NCBI GenBank assembly: GCA_003158885.1
Contig: PMLN01000413.1
Location: 1-8,861 of the forward strand
Length of the DNA: 8,861 nt
From: Anaerolineae bacterium
GTDB taxonomy: Bacteria; Chloroflexota; Anaerolineae; Anaerolineales; Villigracilaceae
Direction of reading: 5' to 3'
Shown here piece after piece: positions 1 to 6,414 of the stretch. Both the position numbers and the translations under genes were made by a program. The notes under the pieces were generated by a model. That model did no database searches. It was not told where the DNA came from and was given only the letters and a program-made list of their open reading frames with translations. Numbering within the stretch: position 1 is the stretch's first letter; every line of letters begins with the position of its first letter.

Positions 1-114
1 TTGAAGTTCATCCCATGATTCGCCAAAGTTGGTAAGTGTGAACAAGCCAATCGCCAAAATGACGATAAGCAGGGCGAGGATGGGGAATTGTTCGGAGCGG
101 AAGAGTTTTTTCAT
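1..114 (-). CDS. N-terminus of a membrane protein, cut by the window edge
   Basis: Reading leftwards from the ATG at 114-112, 38 codons are open to the window edge. The peptide begins MKKLFRSEQF, followed by a hydrophobic stretch (about residues 11-28, PILALLIVILAIGLFTLT) and then NFGESWDE. A short basic N-terminus, one transmembrane helix and an acidic GESWDE-like motif just after it is the pattern I associate with multi-span glycosyltransferases of the GT39/mannosyltransferase type, where the acidic pair sits in the first extracytoplasmic loop. That assignment is an inference from only 38 residues. No clear purine-rich Shine-Dalgarno precedes the ATG. The gene lies 108 bp downstream of the GH10 gene on the same strand. 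Its first codons are partly duplicated at about 1754-1808 (see the remnant there). Confidence 0.6.
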   Translation of the reverse strand, partial: MKKLFRSEQFPILALLIVILAIGLFTLTNFGESWDELQ

Positions 115-222
115 TTGGAGGTTAATCTTACTGCATCCATTAGGCAATTGATATATTTTCGATTCGTGTCACTCCTGGAATTAATTCACCAGAGATGAAC
201 AAAGATAAACAGGAACTTCCAA

Positions 223-1623
223 CTATTTATTTTCGACAAATGTAAAGAGTTCTTTTAGAACGGCGTAATAACTTTGTTTTGGTTCAAAATTATCATTAAA
301 TAAAGTAGGATTTGAATCAAGCCTTCCAAGATAATCTTTTGGCCACGAATAAATATCTACGCCATTCCAAAATGAAATACCTTTGCATACACCCGACTTA
401 ATTGCAGCTCTAAAAACAGTAGCGAATATGTCGGATTGAATTATTTGTTGTTGGTTTTCTGGAATACCCGACATGTCCACATCCAATTCGGTAATATAAA
501 CGGGGAATCCATAAGATTGCATCGTAGTGATTAAGTCTGATTCATTTGGCGGCACCGTGCCTGTAAGGTGCATTTGTAAACCAACTGCTATGTTGTCGAT
601 GCCTGTCTGCTTTATCCGCTCAATGTTTTGTTTTGTTAAATCCGTATAGTATGAGTATTCAGTTTGGGAAGATGAATTATTGGCAACATCGTTATAAATC
701 AATATTGCATTCGGACTTAAGATATGACGTGCTGTTTGAAAACTGAAAGGAATATAGTCATATCCCAATTTGTCGTATAGATTATCTTCTCTAACCCAGC
801 CAGAGCCTTTGAAATAAGGTTCGTTGACGACTACCCATTCTGTAGGTTGAACATTTAATTTTGTCAATGTATCATACACGTCTTGAATATGTTTCTCAAT
901 TGCAGACTTTTGTTCTTCTGCGGTTAGCGAACTAAGCCAATCAGGGTTGTTTGCCGCAAAAAGCAATGGTTGAACACGAATTGTGAATAGCGGGTTGATG
1001 TTTTTGAGTATAGCTATTTGGGACTTTATATCGTAAAGGCTCCATTGGTCTATAGCGCCGTTATACTCCGGCTCAAACCATTTCCAATAGATACCTTGTG
1101 CAAAGGTGATAACCGAATAATTTCTTTCCAAGATTGAGAAATAACGAGGATCATGAATTTCTGTTTCATCCTTTGTTTTCCATGCCAAAGAATCTCCAAT
1201 TTCTATGTTCAACATATTGCCTAAATCCTTTAGGCCAATTGCTTCCCATGTTTTTTGTTCTTTGTTAATTGCCAAGGGCGCATCATTCACTACCAAAAAC
1301 GAATATTCGATTCCATTGATTTGTTTTTCCTGCGTAAACGAATCTGGATTTGCTTTGATTGCGTTTGTAAGTTGAGTTGTGTTCATCTCCACGCTGTTGA
1401 CAGTCACTTGTCCGCCATAAGCATTCACATATTGGTCAACCCATGTGGAGAGATCGTTTGCGTCTGCCAAGTTTTCTGGCGCAGGTGTTGGAGTGATAGT
1501 TGGCGGAACAGGAGTTAACGTAGAAGTTGGAATAGCTGTTTGGGTTGAGGCGACAGTCGTAACCGGGGCACAGGAAACGAGGGCAAAAATGAACACCAAT
1601 GTGATAAGTGCAAATTGTTTCAT
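223..1623 (-). CDS. GH10-family (endo-1,4-beta-xylanase-like) lipoprotein
   Basis: This 466-residue protein is a secreted glycoside hydrolase family 10 enzyme; the family cleaves beta-1,4-xylan or related beta-glycans. Residues 1-18 form a lipoprotein signal with lipobox LVSC (Cys18), followed by a Thr/Pro-rich linker (about 27-49), so it should be anchored outside the membrane. A poorly recognised stretch (about 50-150) precedes the TIM-barrel part (about 160-460). GH10 landmarks are visible: acid/base Glu268 in VVVNEP, YNDV at 310-313, GLQMH at 348-352, nucleophile Glu379 in YITELDVDM, and FWNGVDIYSW at 418-427. The usual LVWH box is LLFAANNPDWL (about 220-230), so the normally conserved His is missing and exact substrate preference is uncertain. 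The ATG has a plausible upstream GAAAGGGA. The gene is visibly more AT-rich than metH, which may point to acquisition by transfer. Confidence 0.88.
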   Translation of the reverse strand: MKQFALITLVFIFALVSCAPVTTVASTQTAIPTSTLTPVPPTITPTPAPENLADANDLSTWVDQYVNAYGGQVTVNSVEMNTTQLTNAIKANPDSFTQEKQINGIEYSFLVVNDAPLAINKEQKTWEAIGLKDLGNMLNIEIGDSLAWKTKDETEIHDPRYFSILERNYSVITFAQGIYWKWFEPEYNGAIDQWSLYDIKSQIAILKNINPLFTIRVQPLLFAANNPDWLSSLTAEEQKSAIEKHIQDVYDTLTKLNVQPTEWVVVNEPYFKGSGWVREDNLYDKLGYDYIPFSFQTARHILSPNAILIYNDVANNSSSQTEYSYYTDLTKQNIERIKQTGIDNIAVGLQMHLTGTVPPNESDLITTMQSYGFPVYITELDVDMSGIPENQQQIIQSDIFATVFRAAIKSGVCKGISFWNGVDIYSWPKDYLGRLDSNPTLFNDNFEPKQSYYAVLKELFTFVENK

Positions 1624-1648
1624 TTATCTATTCCCTTTCGACCAAGCG

Positions 1649-1801
1649 TTACTTCCTGCTCCACAGCCATAGAATAAAATCCTGACCAAAAGTCGGCGCG
1701 CTGAATTCATAAAGCCTTTGCAGGACGGTAGCGCGATGGCCCGTGTCTTGATTGACAATGTGCAGGGCAAGGATAGGAAATCGTTCGGAGCGGGGAAGCA
1801 C
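1649..1801 (-). pseudogene. Composite remnant: membrane-protein start fused to a DinB-like C-terminus
   Basis: A 50-codon open frame runs from a GTG at 1801-1799 to TAA at 1651-1649, beginning only 12 bases after the metH stop. Its first part (VLPRSERFPILAL) matches the start of the left-edge membrane protein (KLFRSEQFPILAL) in the same frame. The aligned DNA (1754-1793 against 61-100) agrees at 33 of 40 positions, and several differences are silent third-position changes. The rest (HIVNQDTGHRATVLQRL, then SAPTFGQDFILWLW) resembles the C-terminal end of DinB-family metal-binding four-helix proteins, where the usual motif is of the NHGTDHR type; here the first His is Gln. No Shine-Dalgarno is evident. 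I read it as decayed DNA from two genes joined by recombination. It could still be translated as a small protein by re-initiation after metH, but I consider that unlikely. Confidence 0.55.
1754..1793. repeat. Diverged direct repeat of 61-100
   Basis: This 40-bp stretch aligns without gaps to positions 61-100 and is identical at 33 of 40 positions, ending in a perfect 10-base block (ttcggagcgg). Together the two copies flank the GH10 gene in direct orientation. The reading frame is conserved between them, so the likely origin is a duplicated gene start rather than a mobile-element end. Confidence 0.7.
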
Positions 1802-1813
1802 CTTTTGATTATA

Positions 1814-4800
1814 TTACTTCATCAATTGTTCCACGCGGCTTTCGCCGACCGAATAATATTTGGCATCCTTGTGATGGACGATGATGGCGGCGGTGGATTG
1901 TTCGGGAATCAGCTGATAGGCGGCGCTGAGACTCATGCCGAGCGCGGTCGTGGCGGCGGGCAATAACTGAAAGACCTTCTTATGATCCTCCAGTTCGGGA
2001 ATGGCGGGATACCCCCATGAATAGCGCTTGCCCTGTTCTTCGCCAAGGCCAAGCTCCCGTCGAATGTGTTGATGCAAATAATCGGCAGTCGCTTCGGCGC
2101 ACTGAACGGCAAGTCCGTGCGTAAAGTAGGCTTCAGAATAATCATTCGTGGCTTGCAGGGCATCGAATTTTTCAGTGGCTTCCCGTCCAACCGTGACCAC
2201 CTGGAAGGCGACCACATCCATTTTGCCAGATTCCACTGAGGCAAAATAATCGGACAGGGCCAGATGCTCATCATAAGGCTGGCGCGGACATGTGAAACGC
2301 GTGATTTCATCGGGCGAGGCAGAATTAACGGTTTCGGGATCGTAAACGATCAATTCATCGCCGTTCGACTGGCAGGGGAAGAAACCGTAAACGCCCTGAG
2401 GTTTGAGCCACTTGAGGCGCAGCGCCTCGCGGGTCATCTTCTCCAAGCGCGCATCGAATTCCGCTTTGAGCTTATCCCATTCCGCGCCGTGTGTGTTCTT
2501 GGCGCCCCACGAGAGACGATACAACTCGTTGCGGCTCAAATGCTTCAAGACCATCTCAAGCGGCAACTCCTTGACAACACGCTGGCCCCACTTAACAGCA
2601 TGCGTAAGCGGTTCAGGCTGGATCTGTGAGCGGGTTCCCGTTTTACGATGTGCGGGCACCTGCGAGGCGCGGCCCATCTCCATATCCGCTTCACGGCGGA
2701 CCTGCTCGAGCAAGGCAGGCCGGCGTTCGGGATCAATGAGTCTTTCCATGGTCTCCAGTCCCTCGAACGCATCCTTGCAGTAGAAAACGCCAGGCTCGTG
2801 GGACTGGCCGTCCTCGGTGAAGAAAATCCGGCGGCCAAAGCGGCGGTTGATGGCTGCGCCACCCACCAGAACCGGAAATTTCAAATTGCGGCGATGCAAT
2901 TCATTCACGATCAACGGCATTTGCTTGGAGGTGGAGACCAGCAAGGCGGACAAGCCAATGGCAGTAGCGTTGACCTCGACCGCCTTGGTGATAATGGTTT
3001 CCGCCGGGACCTGCTTGCCGAGGTCGATCACATCGTAGCCGTTATTGGCGAGGATGGTCTTGACGAGGTTCTTGCCGATATCATGCACATCCCCATAGAC
3101 CGTGGCGAGTACAATCAATCCCTTGCTCACGCCCTCCTTTTTCTCAAGATAATTTTCGAGATGCCCAACGGCCTTCTTCATGACCTCGGCAGACTGGAGC
3201 ACGAAGGGCAGAATCAATTCCCCCGCCCCGAATTTGTCGCCGACTTCCTTCATGGCAGGCAGCAGGACGGTATTGAGGGTAGTCACAGCCACCTCATGTC
3301 TTGAGAGGTGCTGTTCCCCTCTCCCGCTGGGAGAGGAAGACGCGTCGCGCAGGATGATCTCATCGATATCCGCCTCCACGCCCTCCTTATGACGATGAAC
3401 GATCTTCCAATGCAAACGCTGCTCGGGCGTCATGCCTTCGGTTGGATCGGAGGCGGTAGTGGATTCAACGGGCGATACCTTGTCGAAATATTCGATGTAT
3501 CTCTGCAAGGCATCGGCGCGACGATTAAAGATCAAGTCTTCGGCCAGCCCGCGTTCCTGCTCATTAATCTCGCTGTAAGGCTTGACCTGCGCCGCATTGA
3601 TGATGGCCAGATCGAGGCCGGCCTGCACACAGTGATAAAGCATGACGGAATTCAACACGGGCCGCGATTGAGGAGCAAGGCCGAAGGAAAGGTTGCTGAC
3701 CCCCAGAGAGGCCAACACGCCGGGCAGGTTCTGTTTGATGAGGCGAATACCTTCGATGGTTTCGATGGCGGAGTTGACGAATTCCTCATCACCCGTGGCA
3801 AGCGTGAAGGTCAGGGCATCGAAAACCAGGGCCTCCGGCTTGAGGCCGTGCTCATTGACCGCAATATCGTAGATGCGTCTGGCAACCTCAAGCTTTTTGG
3901 CACGGGTTTTGGCCATGCCGCCTTCATCAATCGTTAGAACGATGACTGCCGCGTTATGCTGCTTCGCAAGCCCGAAAACCTTATCCGCCTTGAGGCGGCC
4001 GGCTTCGAGATTAGTGGAGTTGATCAGGCAGCGTCCCGGCGCGGTCTTGAGAGCGGTTTCGAGGACATCCAATTCCGTGGTATCAATGACCAGGGGAACA
4101 TCCACGCCCATCTCCAGTTTCTTGACCACCTTGCGCATGAGTTCCACTTCATCAGGGCGTTCGGTGACGGCGCAGGAGATATCCAGGGCATGCGCGCCGC
4201 CGTTGACCTGGTCGCGGGCCAGCTCCAAAATACCATCGTAATCCTCTTCAAGCAGCATCTTCTTGAATTTGCGCGAACCCTGCGCGTTGCAGCGCTCGCC
4301 GAGCAGGGTGGGCGGAGGGTTTTGCTGCATGGCCTGGGCCGACATGGCGGAAGCCAGTTTCGGTTCCGAATGCAAGGGCCGTGCAGGGTGTGGATAGGCG
4401 TTCAATTTATCCACCAGCAATTTCAGGTGTGCGGGAGTTGTGCCGCAACAGCCGCCCACAACCGATATATGGTATTTGGTCACGAATTCATAAAGGTCAT
4501 TTGCAAACGGTTCAGGCTCCAGCGGGTAGACCGCCTGCCCATCCACGTTCAAGGGAAGCCCCGCATTGGGGATGCACGAAACGGGAAGCGTGGAATTTTC
4601 GCCCAGGATGCGGATCGGCTCACGCATGTGCTCCGGGCCGGTGGAACAATTGAGGCCAATGACATCAATGCCCATGCCTTCCAGGATGGCCAGCGCGGCA
4701 GCCACATCCGTGCCAAGCAACATGCGACCGGTGGTATCTAGCGTAACTTGGGCCTGGACCGGCAAATGGACTCCTGTCTCTTCAAAGGCCTTATGACAAC

Positions 4801-5386
4801 CGAGGATGGCAGCTTTGACTTCGAGGATGTCCTGCGAGGTCTCGATCAACAGAAGATCCACGCCGCCGCGCATCAAGCCAACAGCTTGTTCGCGGAAAAC
4901 ATCAACAAGTTCATCGAAACCAACATTGGAGAGTTCAGGATCGTTCGTGGAGGGAAGTTTGCCAGAGGGGCCGATGGAACCCGCGACAAAACGGGGGTGC
5001 AAGACTTCCGAAGTCTCAGAGACTTCGGAAGTCTGTGCCTGCGAATATTCATCTGCGAGTCCACGTGCAAGCTTTGCTGCGGCTTCGTTGATCTCGATGA
5101 CGCGGTCTTGCAAGCCATATTCCTTCATCGTGATGCGGTTCGAGCGGAAGGTATCGGTCTCGATCACATCCACACCGACCTCGAGGAACGAGCGATGGAC
5201 TTTTTCCACAGCTTCCGGGCAGGAGATCACCAAATAATCATTGCAGCCATTGTATTTCTCACCGCCAAAATCTCCGGCAGTGAGGTGTTGATTTTGTAAA
5301 CTCGTGCCCATGGCGCCATCGAAGACAAGCACTTTCTTTTCGAGGGCATCGAGGTATCTTCTATTTGTATAAATTCTTTCAGCCAT
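1814..5386 (-). CDS. metH: Cobalamin-dependent methionine synthase
   Basis: MetH transfers a methyl group from 5-methyltetrahydrofolate to homocysteine via methylcobalamin in the cytoplasm. At 1190 residues it is slightly shorter than E. coli MetH and has all modules in order. The homocysteine-binding barrel (about 10-330) has zinc ligands Cys247 (GLNCSTGP) and Cys313-Cys314 (GGCCGTTP). The pterin-binding domain follows (about 358-620). The B12 cap region (about 650-745) includes LPFVLQSAEVMKKAV. The B12-binding Rossmann domain has the His-on motif DVHDIGKN with His768. The C-terminal SAM-binding reactivation domain (about 930-1190) contains RYSWGYPAIPELEDH and AKYYSVG. Two short segments look inserted: TSEVSETSEV at 119-128 and SSSPSGRGEQHLS at 683-695, each encoded by a palindrome. 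The ATG is preceded by AAAGGA with 7-base spacing. No metF or other folate gene is adjacent, so it appears monocistronic. Confidence 0.97.
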   Translation of the reverse strand: MAERIYTNRRYLDALEKKVLVFDGAMGTSLQNQHLTAGDFGGEKYNGCNDYLVISCPEAVEKVHRSFLEVGVDVIETDTFRSNRITMKEYGLQDRVIEINEAAAKLARGLADEYSQAQTSEVSETSEVLHPRFVAGSIGPSGKLPSTNDPELSNVGFDELVDVFREQAVGLMRGGVDLLLIETSQDILEVKAAILGCHKAFEETGVHLPVQAQVTLDTTGRMLLGTDVAAALAILEGMGIDVIGLNCSTGPEHMREPIRILGENSTLPVSCIPNAGLPLNVDGQAVYPLEPEPFANDLYEFVTKYHISVVGGCCGTTPAHLKLLVDKLNAYPHPARPLHSEPKLASAMSAQAMQQNPPPTLLGERCNAQGSRKFKKMLLEEDYDGILELARDQVNGGAHALDISCAVTERPDEVELMRKVVKKLEMGVDVPLVIDTTELDVLETALKTAPGRCLINSTNLEAGRLKADKVFGLAKQHNAAVIVLTIDEGGMAKTRAKKLEVARRIYDIAVNEHGLKPEALVFDALTFTLATGDEEFVNSAIETIEGIRLIKQNLPGVLASLGVSNLSFGLAPQSRPVLNSVMLYHCVQAGLDLAIINAAQVKPYSEINEQERGLAEDLIFNRRADALQRYIEYFDKVSPVESTTASDPTEGMTPEQRLHWKIVHRHKEGVEADIDEIILRDASSSPSGRGEQHLSRHEVAVTTLNTVLLPAMKEVGDKFGAGELILPFVLQSAEVMKKAVGHLENYLEKKEGVSKGLIVLATVYGDVHDIGKNLVKTILANNGYDVIDLGKQVPAETIITKAVEVNATAIGLSALLVSTSKQMPLIVNELHRRNLKFPVLVGGAAINRRFGRRIFFTEDGQSHEPGVFYCKDAFEGLETMERLIDPERRPALLEQVRREADMEMGRASQVPAHRKTGTRSQIQPEPLTHAVKWGQRVVKELPLEMVLKHLSRNELYRLSWGAKNTHGAEWDKLKAEFDARLEKMTREALRLKWLKPQGVYGFFPCQSNGDELIVYDPETVNSASPDEITRFTCPRQPYDEHLALSDYFASVESGKMDVVAFQVVTVGREATEKFDALQATNDYSEAYFTHGLAVQCAEATADYLHQHIRRELGLGEEQGKRYSWGYPAIPELEDHKKVFQLLPAATTALGMSLSAAYQLIPEQSTAAIIVHHKDAKYYSVGESRVEQLMK
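3318..3336. repeat. Palindromic repeat inside metH (encodes SPSGRGE)
   Basis: Perfect 8-bp arms cctctccc and gggagagg are separated by gct. The hairpin falls within the metH codons for SSSPSGRGEQHLS (about residues 683-695), at a linker in the B12 cap region where other MetH proteins, as I recall them, go directly from the DEII helix to the RHE helix. Sequences of the form ccctctccc-N-gggagaggg are a common REP-like dispersed repeat, and SPSGRGE is their usual translation. The reading frame is kept. A 6-bp hairpin (cacctc 3290-3295, gaggtg 3305-3310) lies directly beside it. Confidence 0.7.
5002..5034. repeat. 33-bp perfect palindrome inside metH (encodes TSEVSETSEV)
   Basis: Two 16-base arms, agacttccgaagtctc and its exact reverse complement, surround a single central base. 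Each arm is itself built around a smaller palindrome (gacttc-c-gaagtc). The element lies in frame within metH and encodes residues about 118-128, QTSEVSETSEV, a low-complexity loop in the homocysteine-binding domain just before the conserved AGSIGPSG. It behaves like a small repeat inserted in a tolerant surface loop. Confidence 0.75.
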
Positions 5387-5393
5387 GTTGTTT

Positions 5394-5399
5394 TCCTTT
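5394..5399 (-). promoter_or_regulatory. metH ribosome binding site
   Basis: On the minus strand AAAGGA lies 7 bases before the metH ATG (5386-5384). It supports this start. Its AAAGG core (5399-5395) is complementary to CCUUU at 5434-5430 in the leader. Confidence 0.65.
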
Positions 5400-5446
5400 A
5401 GAAAGCTAAATCAGTACAAGAACGTACTCAAAGGTCCTGAGCTTTG
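5395..5446 (-). promoter_or_regulatory. metH leader with possible Shine-Dalgarno switch
   Basis: In the minus-strand RNA, CAAAG (5446-5442) can pair with CUUUG (5433-5429), while the overlapping CCUUU (5434-5430) can instead pair with the Shine-Dalgarno AAAGG (5399-5395). A third helix AAAGCU/AGCUUU (5445-5440 with 5407-5402) competes as well, and an AGUAC/GUACU hairpin (5428-5424 with 5417-5413) sits between. This is the geometry of an anti-Shine-Dalgarno and anti-anti-Shine-Dalgarno platform. The helices are only 5-6 bp and AU-rich, so chance is a real alternative. I do not see the consensus of a cobalamin, SAM or SAH riboswitch. Confidence 0.3.
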
Positions 5447-5505
5447 GAGCGAAATCTGGTCCCCTTCGGGGATGCTTCGCGAAGATTTCGCACTCCGTCC
5501 CTGCT

Positions 5506-5511
5506 ATTATA
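5506..5511 (-). promoter_or_regulatory. Candidate metH -10 box (proximal)
   Basis: On the minus strand this reads TATAAT, a perfect -10 hexamer, about 120 bases before the metH ATG. No good -35 is found 16-18 bases upstream (the 17-base position reads TTTCGC). Transcription from here would include the copy A hairpin in the metH leader. Confidence 0.4.
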
Positions 5512-5586
5512 GATGCAAAAGAATTTCAGCGAAATCCGCATCCCTTCGGATGTGCTGCCGCGAAGATTTCGTACTCCGTGCCTGCC

Positions 5587-5592
5587 ATTATA
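5587..5592 (-). promoter_or_regulatory. Candidate metH -10 box (distal copy)
   Basis: A second TATAAT on the minus strand, exactly 81 bases upstream of the proximal one because it lies at the same place in copy B of the tandem repeat. Its -35 region is also weak. It may be a duplicated promoter or simply a conserved part of the repeat. Confidence 0.3.
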
Positions 5593-5684
5593 GATGTAAA
5601 AGAATTTCAGCGATCTCCTGCACTCTTTCCCAAGAAATTCCATTCTGTTGTTCCAGCGCCAATGGATGGTCTGAGGGTTCAAAT

Positions 5685-6029
5685 TCAAACTCGCAATCCT
5701 TCTGAATCTTCCAGCGCGGAGAGCGCCCAAGCCTTTACATCTTCACAATACAAACCTGCATTCTGCGTGCGGACATCCAGAATCGTTTTTGTCCACGTGG
5801 TTTTGCCTATCACGGGTTTACCATTCTTAGATGCAATTTTGAACTTTCTCTTACCGCTATCCACCAAATCCGTGCCGGCGAGATGCACCATCAGATTGCG
5901 GATGGAACCGCGCGAATAAGAGTCGTCCGACAGAAATTGCTCCTCGGAAATCTTATCCACCGAATCCCAAACGCGGCGGGTCATATCCACGTGATACTCA
6001 ATAAATAATTTGATCATCTCCAACTGCAT
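5685..6029 (-). pseudogene. DinB-family protein, N-terminal remnant with unrelated tail
   Basis: The frame starts at ATG 6029-6027, with GGAG seven bases upstream (the frame is open further back, but that part overlaps repeats). It encodes 114 residues. Residues 1-54 (MIKLFIEYHVDMTRRVW at 5-21, then SIRNLMVHLAGTD at 42-54) look like the first helices of a DinB-family four-helix metal-binding protein, with the first ligand His49 in MVHLAGTD. From about residue 55 the expected TDWRWL-type sequence is missing and the rest (LVDSGKRKFKIASKNG and onward) does not look like DinB. Intact members are usually about 150-180 residues with a C-terminal NHGTDHR-type motif. The break is near 5868. A DinB-like C-terminus on the same strand lies at 1649-1760, beyond metH. 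A short divergent protein could still be expressed. Confidence 0.55.
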
Positions 6030-6115
6030 GGTTCTACTCCTTATTTGAATCATGATCAACCCAAGCTTATGGATTCTGCCACGGATTGCACAGATTTGCA
6101 CGGGTTTTTCCGCTT

Positions 6116-6299
6116 GGGAGTGTCCAAAAGGATGGGATAAGCAGCTTTTTACCACAGAGATCGCAGAGTTCGCTGAGAAAACAAAGGAGAAACTCTGTAT
6201 CCTTCGCGACCTGTACTTGGTGTTCTTCCAAGCAAGCATACAAAGCGCAAATACGCTCCGTGGTGAACAATATAAAAGCCCACAAAATTGGACACTCCC
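6116..6299. mobile_element. MITE-like element with 12-bp inverted ends and 8-bp target duplication
   Basis: The ends are perfect 12-bp inverted repeats: gggagtgtccaa at 6116-6127 and ttggacactccc at 6288-6299. They are flanked immediately by identical 8-bp direct repeats, ttccgctt at 6108-6115 and 6300-6307, the expected target-site duplication. At 184 bp it cannot encode a transposase; open frames inside it only translate repeats. It is therefore a non-autonomous element mobilised in trans. Duplications of 8-9 bp are typical of the IS256 family, among others, so that family is a reasonable but unproven source. Confidence 0.8.
6151..6264. repeat. Inner palindromic repeat of the CACAGAG type
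   Basis: accacagag (6151-6159) and ctccgtggt (6256-6264) are inverted with 8 of 9 matches, and acagag/ctctgt pairs occur further inside. The stretch cacagagatcgcagag followed by ctgagaaaa is a very common dispersed intergenic repeat, often mis-annotated as a protein reading TEIAEFAEK. It lies wholly inside the MITE-like element. Confidence 0.55.
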
Positions 6300-6385
6300 T
6301 TCCGCTTCCTTTTCAGTGGAATCCGTGAAATCAGTGGCTGGAAATCCAGAGGTATAAACTCAAATCCGAAGGCCAGCATGTCAAA

Positions 6386-6414
6386 TTGACAAACATATCC
6401 ACTTCGATTAAACT
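6386..6414 (+). promoter_or_regulatory. Promoter of the regulator operon
   Basis: A perfect -35 TTGACA at 6386-6391 is followed after 17 bases by TAAACT (6409-6414; 4 of 6 matches to TATAAT). Transcription should begin near 6421, leaving a leader of about 20 bases before the ATG at 6440. A TTG start at 6386 would lie in the -35 box itself, which argues against it. Confidence 0.65.

Larger units (their letters stand above)
5448..5608. repeat. Two-copy 80/81-bp tandem repeat upstream of metH
   Basis: Copy A is 5448-5527 and copy B is 5528-5608; a third copy seems to start at 5609 (agcga) but fades at once. Shared blocks include agcgaaatc at the start, cgcgaagatttcg in the middle, and ttatagatg-aaaagaatttc at the end. 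Each copy forms a hairpin: an outer stem (5449-5457 with 5483-5491, 9 bp; 5530-5536 with 5565-5571, 7 bp) and an inner stem (tcccc/gggga at 5460-5472; catcc/ggatg at 5539-5552). The inner-stem sequence differs between copies but pairing is kept. No gene is convincing here: an open frame translates the repeat twice in frame only because the period is divisible by three. Confidence 0.8.
6078..6338. repeat. Outer imperfect palindrome (interrupted dispersed repeat)
   Basis: Left arm 6078-6096 (gccacggattgcacagatt) and the reverse complement of right arm 6320-6338 agree at 16 of 19 positions. Sequences of this type (CACGGATT-GCACAGATT and AATCCGTGAAATC) are common intergenic repeats in several environmental phyla. 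The arms are split by the 184-bp inserted element at 6116-6299; without it and one copy of the 8-bp duplication the palindrome would be about 70 bp long. Confidence 0.6.

Noticed and set aside
172..206. Hairpin (ctgg...ccag around aattaatt) downstream of the GH10 gene as a terminator
   Set aside because: The stem is short and broken, with no U-run after it on the minus strand.
2648..3304. Long plus-strand open frame opposite metH (218 codons), and a similar one at 3956-4741
   Set aside because: They are antisense to conserved, fully explained metH domains and their translations show no family resemblance; high GC makes such open frames common.
5387..5510. Cobalamin, SAM or SAH riboswitch before metH
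   Set aside because: I looked for the cobalamin GCCACUG box and SAM/SAH consensus cores and saw none; only an unclassified alternative pairing is reported.
5428..5730. Minus-strand open frame of 100 codons with a 27-residue internal repeat
   Set aside because: It is the translation of the 81-bp tandem repeat; the apparent protein repeat exists only because 81 is divisible by three.
6052..6357. Open frames of 70-100 codons across the repeat nest
   Set aside because: They translate common dispersed repeats (TEIAEFAEK type) and cross the MITE boundaries; no start with a ribosome site is convincing.
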